52,763 nt of DNA from Pseudomonadota bacterium (GTDB lineage: Bacteria > Desulfobacterota > Desulfobulbia > Desulfobulbales > Desulfocapsaceae): NCBI GenBank assembly GCA_018817385.1, contig JAHIUA010000075.1:1-52763 (forward strand), in the 5' to 3' direction. Position numbers and translations under genes: made by a program. The first letter of the stretch is position 1, and each line of letters begins with the position of its first letter. The notes under the pieces are model-generated. The model saw only the letters and a list, made by a program, of their open reading frames with translations, did no database searches and was not told where the DNA came from. Below, one piece after another: positions 36,093-43,778 of the stretch.

Positions 36093-38082
36093 GCACCAGC
36101 AAACCGGATCACTCATTCGCCCCAGGGCTATTGTCAGCGGCATATTTCTCGCCATTGCCATCTGCCTGCTCACCCCCTTTAACAACATCTACCAGCAGGC
36201 AACCCCTCTCGGTGGTGGACATTTTCCCCTGGCTCCCTTTTTCATTTTTCTCCTCCTCACCATCCTTACGGCCATAAGCGCTCGCCTCTTTCGCTCTGCC
36301 TCCCCCCTCCTCTCGGGAGGCGAGCTCCTGATTATCTGGGTAGAAATGGTCATCGGCTCAGGAATCGCCTATACCGGACTTGCTCGGACCTTGCTCCTCA
36401 ACCTCACCGCTCCCATCTATTACGCCTCAGTCGGGAACCAATGGCAAGAGAGTCTGCACCGCATCATCCCCTCCGGGATTACACCAGGCGACAGCGGAGC
36501 CATCGAGATGCTGTATACCGGCCTCCCCGGGGGACGCGATATGAGCTGGCTGCAGGTGGTCTCTGCCATCCCCTGGCAGCATTGGCTGACACCGCTCGTG
36601 CTCTGGGGTTCTTTTATTCTCCTGGTCTACGGCTTCATGCTCTTTGTCATCAACCTCCTCTCCCGTCAGTGGATCCACAATGAACGTATAAACTTCCCCC
36701 TGCTTCGTGTTCCGGAGATGCTGAGCAGATCCCTTGACGAAGGAAAGCTAAGCACCTTTTTCAGTAACCGCTTCCTCCTGGCCGGTCTCCTCTTTCCTGT
36801 TAGCCTTCACCTCCTGAACGGTTTTCACTTTTATTATCCCTCCGTTCCCCAGTTGCCGACCTTGATCCTGGCCGGCCCCTACTTCCCGGACCATGGTTTC
36901 TTCTCCGGTTTTCAAAAGCTCAAAATATATATTTATCCGGCATTTATCGGCTTTGCCTTTCTCGCTTCGCGACAGATCTCCTTCAGCTTCTGGTTTTTCT
37001 TTATCCTCGGAGGACTGCTTTTCGGAGTCCTTGGCCTGCTGGGCTATACCATACCCGCCTCAGAGCTTGGCATCACCTTTGGCCCGACCCTGGCCAGGCC
37101 TGAAGAGACCCAGATGATCGGGGCCTACGGCGTCTTCTTTTTCTTTCTCATCTGGCTGGCACGGGCCCACCTCCTGGAGGTGACCAAGGAATCCTTTTTC
37201 CTTATCAAACCGAGTAAATCACGAACTGAATGGTTCGATGTCCGCATCTCTTTCTGGGGCTGTATCTTCTGTTTCGGAGCGCTGCTCTGCTGGGCCACCT
37301 GGCTGGGTCTGACTCTCTCCACAGCCTTCCTTTTCCTCTGTGCTGCCTTTATGATCATGCTGGTGGCAACCCGGATTATCTGTCAGGGTGGCCTGGCCTA
37401 CTTCACCCTCCCCATAGCCCCCATGGACGTTTTAATGATCACAGGCGGGAGCAAACTCTTCAGCGGCGTCAACGGCCTGATCTGCGCAATGTGTCAAAAA
37501 GCACTCTTTGTCGACCTCCGTGAATCCCTGATGCCCTCACTCCTACACGCCCGCAAGCTGAGTCATAGTAATAGCCGCGGACTCCTTATCTTTTCAGGAC
37601 TCTTCTGCACCATTCTTGCCAGTCTGGTGGCCTCAATTCTTGCGATGATGACCCTCTACTATCGCTACGGGATCCGCGAACTGCAGATGGAATGGGCAAA
37701 CCAGACCACGGTGACGGTCTTTGAGAATGTGCATCGTCTGCTCACGGCTCCGGTGGAAGCAGGGAGCTGGATCACCTTTTTTGCCATTGCCGGGGCACTG
37801 GTCATGCTGTTCCTGGTGGTCTGCTACCACCGTTTTTACTGGTGGCCCATCCACCCCTTGGGCTATCTGACCGCCTACAGTTCTGCCATGCGCATCCTCT
37901 GGGTCAGTTTTTTTATCGGCTGGGCCTGTAATGCACTCTGCATGCGTTACGGCGGCGTCTCTCTTTTTAAAAAGGTTCAGTTTTTCTTTATCGGACTCAT
38001 CATTGGCGACTTTCTCATGGGAGGAGGCTGGGCCATAGTTGGATTTTTCACGGATTCTGCTTATCAGGTACTCCCTGACTAA
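36085..38082 (+). CDS. OPT-like multi-spanning membrane protein (DUF6785-type), first of two
   Basis: 665 residues with about 14 hydrophobic segments. The N-terminal region (FNNIYQQATPLGGGHFPLAP, LLSGGELLIIWVEMVIGSG) resembles the DUF6785 proteins, distant relatives of oligopeptide transporters. AGGGGAAAAG precedes the ATG and the start overlaps the giant permease gene by eight bases, so co-translation is likely. It forms a pair with the gene at 38159. Function in this family is unknown to me; transport of a peptide or similar compound is the obvious guess. Confidence 0.75.
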   Translation: MPEHQQTGSLIRPRAIVSGIFLAIAICLLTPFNNIYQQATPLGGGHFPLAPFFIFLLLTILTAISARLFRSASPLLSGGELLIIWVEMVIGSGIAYTGLARTLLLNLTAPIYYASVGNQWQESLHRIIPSGITPGDSGAIEMLYTGLPGGRDMSWLQVVSAIPWQHWLTPLVLWGSFILLVYGFMLFVINLLSRQWIHNERINFPLLRVPEMLSRSLDEGKLSTFFSNRFLLAGLLFPVSLHLLNGFHFYYPSVPQLPTLILAGPYFPDHGFFSGFQKLKIYIYPAFIGFAFLASRQISFSFWFFFILGGLLFGVLGLLGYTIPASELGITFGPTLARPEETQMIGAYGVFFFFLIWLARAHLLEVTKESFFLIKPSKSRTEWFDVRISFWGCIFCFGALLCWATWLGLTLSTAFLFLCAAFMIMLVATRIICQGGLAYFTLPIAPMDVLMITGGSKLFSGVNGLICAMCQKALFVDLRESLMPSLLHARKLSHSNSRGLLIFSGLFCTILASLVASILAMMTLYYRYGIRELQMEWANQTTVTVFENVHRLLTAPVEAGSWITFFAIAGALVMLFLVVCYHRFYWWPIHPLGYLTAYSSAMRILWVSFFIGWACNALCMRYGGVSLFKKVQFFFIGLIIGDFLMGGGWAIVGFFTDSAYQVLPD

Positions 38083-38158
38083 AGAGGCTGCAGAGGAGAG
38101 GAAAGAAAATCCTTTTTTGCTTCAGTCTTTCACCCCAATGCCCTGCTGATTTGATATT

Positions 38159-40117
38159 ATGTATGATGATAAAGAACTAAAAGAATATCGCGATCTCCTA
38201 AAGACTCCCGACCATTTTGAAGAGGGATTTGACTGGAAGACCATTGTCGGTGCCATCTTCATCGGTTTTCTGATGATGCCGGGCTCTATGTACCTGCAGC
38301 TGGTGATTGGCCAGGGAATTGGACCGGCAGCACGCTGGGTGACGATCATCCTTTTTGCCGAGGTCGCCAAGAGGGCTCATTCCGAGCTGAAACAACAGGA
38401 GATCTTTCTCCTCTACTACATGGCTGGTGCTGCCTTGGCCTCTCCCTTTTCCGGCCTCCTCTGGAATCAGTATCTGGTCCAGTCCGATGCAGCAAGGATG
38501 CTGGGTCTGGCCGAGTTCATCCCTTCCTGGGTAGCCCCTGGCCCGGATTCCCAATCCATGGTGGAAAGGACCTTTTTCCACCGGGACTGGCTGATCCCCA
38601 TCCTCCTCCTGGTCGGGGCCCAGATCATACAACGTATTGACCATTTCGGTCTCGGCTATGCCCTGTATCGCATCACCTCAGATGTGGAAAAGCTCCCCTT
38701 TCCAATGGCCCCGGTGGCTGCACTCGGCACCATGGCCCTGGCTGAATCCACAGAAGAGAAGAAAAAAAGCTGGAAATGGCGGGTCTTCTCCATCGGCGGC
38801 GTCATCGGCCTGATCTTTGGCGCCTTCTATATCCTCCTCCCCATTGCTTCCGGCCTGATTTTCACCGAGCCCATCCGTCTCATCCCCATTCCCTGGATTG
38901 AACTGACCGAACACACAGAAGACCTCCTGCCGGCAGTGGCAACAGGTATCCAGCTGGATCTGGGCCTGGTTTTTATCGGTATGGTACTGCCGTTTTGGGC
39001 CGTTATCGGCGGACTCATCGGCCTGATCATCACAATTGTCCTCAATCCCATCCTTTACAGCCAGGGCATTCTCCATCGGTGGCATCCCGGTATGGCCACT
39101 GTGGATACCGTCTTTGCCAATAACTTCGACTTTTACATGAGCTTTGGTATTGGCCTGGGCCTGGCCATTGGCGTCATCGGCATCTGGTCCGTATTCAGAT
39201 CCTTCCGCAGTACGAAGGAACATATGGGCACCCTGAAAGATCTCTTTCAGCCGCCAGCCGGGCGAGGTGATTTTAACTTCTGGATTTCAATTGCCATCTA
39301 CTTCTTTTCCACCCTCGCCTATGTAGGACTCTGCGTCCTGCTGGTCCCTTCCTTCCCCTGGATCTTTTTCCTGGCCTACGGCTTTATTTACACCCCCATT
39401 ATCTCCTATATCACCGCCAGGATGGAGGGCATTGCCGGACAATTTGTCAGCCTCCCCCTGGTTCGAGAGGCCAGTTTCATCGCTGGAGCACGCTTTTTTG
39501 GTTACCAGGGCTTGGAAATCTGGTATGCCCCTATCCCTATCCACAACTACGGCGAGGCCACCGTCCAGTTCAGACAGATAGAACTTACCGGAACCTCCAT
39601 CCGAGGGATTATTAAAGCGGAGATTGTGGTCTTTCCCATTGTCATGGTGGCCAGCCTCCTCTTTTCTCAATTTATCTGGCGCCTGGCCCCCATCCCCTCC
39701 AGCAGCTATCCTTATGCCCAGGAGCTGTGGCACCTGCAGGCCCTCAACACCTTATTGCTGCAGACCTCCACCCTGGAAGGAAACTCCATGTTCTACCAGG
39801 CCCTGAATGCCGGCACGGTATGCTCCGGTCTCGGTTTTGGCCTGATCATGTATTTCATCCTCAACCTTTTTGGCCTTCCCATCCTCCTTATCTATGGAGT
39901 AGTCAGGGGACTGGGCCAATCCACCCCCCACGGCCTGATTCTAGAGGTGTTGGGTGCCTTTCTTGGCCGCTACTTTTTCCTCAAACGCTATGGTCCCATG
40001 TGGCGACAATATGCCCCGGTACTCCTGGCCGGATTCTCCTGTGGTATGGGTCTCACCGGCATGTTAGCCATGGGGCTGGCCCTGATCATGAAATCCCTGG
40101 GACACATGGCCTATTGA
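38159..40117 (+). CDS. OPT-like multi-spanning membrane protein, second of two
   Basis: 652 residues, again with about 14 hydrophobic segments. It starts with a soluble 35-residue tail (MYDDKELKEYRDLLKTPDHF), then membrane segments, with YALYRITSDVEKLPFPMAPV in the middle and GMATVDTVFANNFDFYMSFG, both of which resemble the OPT superfamily; the central 'KLPFPMA' is a typical OPT element. It is 76 bases after its partner. The two together may form one transporter, with the N-terminal tail facing the cytoplasm. No downstream terminator is obvious. Confidence 0.75.
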   Translation: MYDDKELKEYRDLLKTPDHFEEGFDWKTIVGAIFIGFLMMPGSMYLQLVIGQGIGPAARWVTIILFAEVAKRAHSELKQQEIFLLYYMAGAALASPFSGLLWNQYLVQSDAARMLGLAEFIPSWVAPGPDSQSMVERTFFHRDWLIPILLLVGAQIIQRIDHFGLGYALYRITSDVEKLPFPMAPVAALGTMALAESTEEKKKSWKWRVFSIGGVIGLIFGAFYILLPIASGLIFTEPIRLIPIPWIELTEHTEDLLPAVATGIQLDLGLVFIGMVLPFWAVIGGLIGLIITIVLNPILYSQGILHRWHPGMATVDTVFANNFDFYMSFGIGLGLAIGVIGIWSVFRSFRSTKEHMGTLKDLFQPPAGRGDFNFWISIAIYFFSTLAYVGLCVLLVPSFPWIFFLAYGFIYTPIISYITARMEGIAGQFVSLPLVREASFIAGARFFGYQGLEIWYAPIPIHNYGEATVQFRQIELTGTSIRGIIKAEIVVFPIVMVASLLFSQFIWRLAPIPSSSYPYAQELWHLQALNTLLLQTSTLEGNSMFYQALNAGTVCSGLGFGLIMYFILNLFGLPILLIYGVVRGLGQSTPHGLILEVLGAFLGRYFFLKRYGPMWRQYAPVLLAGFSCGMGLTGMLAMGLALIMKSLGHMAY

Positions 40118-40636
40118 GGGCCTGCTGAGAGCAGACAACGGCGAAGCCCTGAAACCCTCTTCCTTCGGTGTTCATTACACATTTTCACTCACGACAACGG
40201 TCCTCTCCCTCTCTCCTCGCCAGTTACACTTGCAGGCCTCACAGATGAAGAGGGTAATGGACTGAGTTGCGACTCTATCTTTTCACAAATTTCCCATGTT
40301 TTTTTCAATCATGACAACATGTTCAAGACAAGACCCTGTTCAGCAGACGATCCTGAAAAAATATTTGAATACGCTTTGGCGGATGATTATGGTATTCTAG
40401 ACATGATGAGGAGCTTACAATCTTTCCTCCTTAGAGCTTGCAAAGGCCCGAAGCATCAGCCAAGGGGTAGGCATCGCAAATAAAAAACACCCTATCCCTC
40501 TTCTTTCCCTGGAAATCTTCCAGAAACTCTTCGGCTTTTGTCGCTGATAAAAAATTATTTTTCCTTTTCGGATAACCTCTGCAGAGGATTTTCAGCTTCT
40601 GCTCAACAAGGAGCAGAAGTGGGACCATAACCAGTT
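40118..40636. other. Intergenic region before the cyclase gene
   Basis: About 520 bases with no supported gene. A minus-strand open frame at 40431-40628 has no family likeness. The right end has a stem-loop (40596-40619), listed separately. Confidence 0.55.
40596..40619 (+). promoter_or_regulatory. Stem-loop just upstream of the cyclase start
   Basis: Arms CTTCTGCTC and GAGCAGAAG with a six-base loop. A Shine-Dalgarno-like AAGGAG straddles the loop and the right arm, but is 23 bases from the ATG at 40637, too far for normal use. It may be leader RNA structure; no T-run follows. Confidence 0.4.
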
Positions 40637-42109
40637 ATGAGCATTGCAATTCCACATATCCCCGCCAAGAAGGGGTTGTTATCCATCTTTTCCTCCAAAA
40701 TCCGTTCTCTGCCCATTACCATTAAACTGGCACTTGTTATCACCACCGTCATCATCGTCGGCATGGGACTGCTCAGCCTCTTCATCCTCGGCAATCAAAG
40801 CACCGTTTTTGATCAGCAGACAGATGCCTATGCATCAGCCCTCGGTGACCAACTGTCCAATGCAGCCATCGAACCGCTCCTGGCCGGGGATCTCCAGGCC
40901 ATAGAGCAACTTACCACTAACCTGGCAGACAATGAAGGGATAGAGGGGGTTGCCATTTTCTCCGATCAATCAACGATGCTCTCCGCAATCGGTATCAACC
41001 CGCAACAGAACCCTGCCCTTATTCTTCCAACGGAGCCACTGTACTGGTATATCGGTGAGAGCAAACAGATCGGTCTCACCTCCTACGTCAGTAAGATCAA
41101 CTTCCGGGATCTGACCCTTGGCTACTGTCTGATCACCTTTGACCGTTCGTTCATGAATACCGCCTATGGCAAGACCATTCGCACCATTTCCGCCATTACA
41201 GCCCTGATGGTCTTGCTGGGCATCATTGTCGCAGCCTTTCTCAGCAAACAATTATCCCGGCCGATCAAAGATCTTGTGGAAGGGAGCCAGGAAATTTCGC
41301 GTGGAAATTACCGCTATCGCTTTCAAGAACGTCGTCAAGATGAATTGGGTCAGCTCATGGGATCTCTGAATACCATGACTGAAGGCCTGCTGCGTAAAGA
41401 ACAGGTGGAAAAAACATTTTCCCGTTATGTCTCTCCCAATGTGGCTTGTGCCCTGATGAACAATCTGGAACAGATTCATCTCGGCGGCAGTCATGTCGAA
41501 GCCACCGTACTCTTTGCCGATATATCGGGTTTCACCACCCTCAGTGAAGGACTGGAGCCTACGGCAATCAACAACCTCCTCAACGAATATTTCACCCTGA
41601 TTGATCAGATTGCCGGAAAACATGGCGGCCATATCGATAAGTACATCGGAGATTGTGCCATGATCCTCTTCGGTGTCCCTCTCCTCGATAAAGAGCATGG
41701 ACTCAATGGAGTCAGCTGTGCGGTCGAGATTCAAGAGGTGATCAAGGAGTACAATCTCACCCGCCTCCACCAGGGAAAGATTACAGTTGAGTTCAGCATA
41801 GGCATCAACAGTGGTACCATGCTGGCCGGAAATATGGGTTCGGAAAGACGAATGGAATATACAGTGGTCGGCAATGCCGTCAATCTCGCCTCCCGCCTCT
41901 CTTCCATCGCCTCTGCCGGCCAGATAATCGTCACCAGAGAATTGCATGATTCCCTGGACCTTGCCACATTGTTCGAGACCTATCAGGCCGGAACCATTAA
42001 ACTGCGAGGAAAAGGGACCCCTGTAGAAGTGTGGCAAATTGGTCGCCAGATGAGGATACTCTCCGCTCCCGAACTCTTTTCAGCCCATACCCCGGGTCTT
42101 ATTCACTGA
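40637..42109 (+). CDS. Membrane-bound class III adenylate/guanylate cyclase
   Basis: 490 residues. Two membrane segments (about 32-54 and 180-202) enclose a periplasmic region; a HAMP-like linker (KQLSRPIKDLVEGSQEI) leads to the cyclase domain (about 265-475). Both metal aspartates are present (D295 in FADISGFT, D339 in DKYIGDCAMILFG), as are the transition-state N416 and R420. Purine specificity positions read K335 and N413; adenylate cyclases usually have K and D or T. ATP use is likely but not certain. The next gene, a lipoprotein, follows after seven bases. On the opposite strand lies a cyclic-nucleotide-binding protein. Confidence 0.88.
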   Translation: MSIAIPHIPAKKGLLSIFSSKIRSLPITIKLALVITTVIIVGMGLLSLFILGNQSTVFDQQTDAYASALGDQLSNAAIEPLLAGDLQAIEQLTTNLADNEGIEGVAIFSDQSTMLSAIGINPQQNPALILPTEPLYWYIGESKQIGLTSYVSKINFRDLTLGYCLITFDRSFMNTAYGKTIRTISAITALMVLLGIIVAAFLSKQLSRPIKDLVEGSQEISRGNYRYRFQERRQDELGQLMGSLNTMTEGLLRKEQVEKTFSRYVSPNVACALMNNLEQIHLGGSHVEATVLFADISGFTTLSEGLEPTAINNLLNEYFTLIDQIAGKHGGHIDKYIGDCAMILFGVPLLDKEHGLNGVSCAVEIQEVIKEYNLTRLHQGKITVEFSIGINSGTMLAGNMGSERRMEYTVVGNAVNLASRLSSIASAGQIIVTRELHDSLDLATLFETYQAGTIKLRGKGTPVEVWQIGRQMRILSAPELFSAHTPGLIH

Positions 42110-42116
42110 TCCCGTT

Positions 42117-43178
42117 ATGAAATCCTCTCTTCTTCTCCTTGCTCTTTTGCTCCTGCACGGCTGCGCTCCTCTCACTCATTTGGATTCCAAAGTAGACAAC
42201 GTACTCCTGGTCGATCAATATCTTGCCGAACAGGAGTACGGTAAGGCGCTCACCCTCATTAGCAGCATCTCCAAGGAAGACCCCCAGGCCCTGGAACTGG
42301 AAAAGAAGCGAAAAACGATACTCGACCAGGTGCAAACATTTGAACAACAGAGCATAGCCCTTGCCCTCAACCAGGAACGGCTGAGTAACTGGCCGGAGGC
42401 CAAACGCATCTACGTAGAGGCACTGAAAAAGCTCAACACCTCCAGGACCCTGGAGGAGGCACGGGAGGGCATGCTCACACGTTTTCAGAACAGAATGGAC
42501 GCCTTGCAATATGAAGAACTCATTGTTACCGGAGAATGGCTGAGAAAAAAACTGCCGCTGTTACGCAGCCTGCAGGCAAGTAATCCAGGAGACCTGATCA
42601 TTCAATGGAGATATTCCCGTACCGAAAATGAGGCCAGGGAAACGGCCAAAGAGTTACTGAGGATTGGTGAGCAAATGCTGGCTGAGAACAATGCCGCCAT
42701 GGCCCAGCGCATCCTGCCCCTGGCTGCAGAGCTGGACCCTCAACTGGATATGGAAGCTGCTATCAGTTCCCTGGACAGTATGCTTCAAAGCAGAAAAGAC
42801 AAAAAACTTGAGGACCGCCGCAGAATCGCTCAGAAAAAAGACGAAAAAGTGATTGAGGAATTCAACAGGGCTATGGCCCACAACAATCTTTCCGAGGCCC
42901 GCAGCCATCTCACTCGCCTCAGTCCAGCAACCAGGACATCTGTTGCCGCGGAACTGATGCAAGAGCGTTTGGACAAGGCCATGGCCGAGTATATCCAGGA
43001 AGAGCTATCCATTGGCAACTCTTTTTATCGGGCAAGAGGATACAAACAGGCAATCAAGGCCTGGAAAAACATCCTCGCAATCGACCCTGACAACGAGGCC
43101 GTCCAAACTAAACTGGAAAGGGCAGAAAAGGTGGTCGAAAAACTCAACGCCTTGGAGGAACAGCAGAAAAAACAGTGA
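42117..43178 (+). CDS. Repeat-rich (TPR-like) lipoprotein
   Basis: 353 residues. A lipoprotein signal with the lipobox LLHGC (cysteine at 16) is followed by predominantly helical repeats of TPR type: QEYGKALTLISSISKEDPQA, LSNWPEAKRIYVEALKKLN, ARGYKQAIKAWKNILAIDPD. A lysine- and glutamate-rich tail follows. It is expected to be anchored in a membrane on the periplasmic side as a scaffold or contact protein. It is seven bases after the cyclase, so the two are probably expressed together; the lipoprotein could link the sensor part of the cyclase to the envelope. Confidence 0.8.
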   Translation: MKSSLLLLALLLLHGCAPLTHLDSKVDNVLLVDQYLAEQEYGKALTLISSISKEDPQALELEKKRKTILDQVQTFEQQSIALALNQERLSNWPEAKRIYVEALKKLNTSRTLEEAREGMLTRFQNRMDALQYEELIVTGEWLRKKLPLLRSLQASNPGDLIIQWRYSRTENEARETAKELLRIGEQMLAENNAAMAQRILPLAAELDPQLDMEAAISSLDSMLQSRKDKKLEDRRRIAQKKDEKVIEEFNRAMAHNNLSEARSHLTRLSPATRTSVAAELMQERLDKAMAEYIQEELSIGNSFYRARGYKQAIKAWKNILAIDPDNEAVQTKLERAEKVVEKLNALEEQQKKQ

Positions 43179-43247
43179 CTAAGCGGCAGGAAGAAATCTT
43201 TTCAATTCTCCTCCTCTTTCAGCTGGTACTTCTCAGACCTGCCCATA

Positions 43248-43778
43248 TCACTGCGGCGGATCTTCCAGCCAGGCCTCCGGGGAGATATGGGAAAGAAAGT
43301 AACTGCCCTGGTCAGCAAAACGGTTGATATGAAGCTTGATGATCTTCTGTACCACGACCGGATAGGACTCGGGGAAACGCTCCATGACCTTGGTAAAGGC
43401 CTCACGACTGATGGTCATCAGGACCACATCTGTCCAGGCCCTGGCTGAGAAGAACCAGTCAAATTCTGCCAGCATGGCCAATTCACCAAAGTAGTTGATG
43501 GAGTCTGGACCCAGGAGCTGGACATGAAAACGACGTCCTTTGTGGCGGTGAAAAATATCCACTTTACCCGACATAATGAGAAAGAGACGATCGCAACGGG
43601 TATCTTCGCTTATAATAATCTCCCCTTGAGCATATTCTTCTCTTTTGGCAAGATAGGCAAACATCTTGGTTACCCCGGCCGGTGCCCCGGAAAACATGGG
43701 CAGCCTGTTTAAAAACTCCTGTCTGCCGGTGATGTTACCCAACCCATTTGCATTAAAATTCTGCTCTGGCAAGGTCAT
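43248..43778 (-). CDS. Cyclic-nucleotide-binding domain protein
   Basis: 176 residues from the ATG at 43778, chosen because AAGGAG stands six bases upstream; the longer frame from 43829 would overlap the ABC gene by 77 bases instead of 26. The central part is a CRP/PKA-type cNMP beta-roll: YAQGEIIISEDTRCDRLFLI, SGKVDIFHR, then YFGELAMLAEF in the place of the phosphate-binding cassette, with FGELA followed by a phenylalanine-rich stretch. No DNA-binding helix-turn-helix follows; instead a helical tail ends in SYFLSHISPEAWLEDPP. It is encoded immediately after the ABC exporter, next to a cyclase operon, so it may regulate that exporter by cAMP or cGMP. Confidence 0.83.
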   Translation of the reverse strand: MTLPEQNFNANGLGNITGRQEFLNRLPMFSGAPAGVTKMFAYLAKREEYAQGEIIISEDTRCDRLFLIMSGKVDIFHRHKGRRFHVQLLGPDSINYFGELAMLAEFDWFFSARAWTDVVLMTISREAFTKVMERFPESYPVVVQKIIKLHINRFADQGSYFLSHISPEAWLEDPPQ

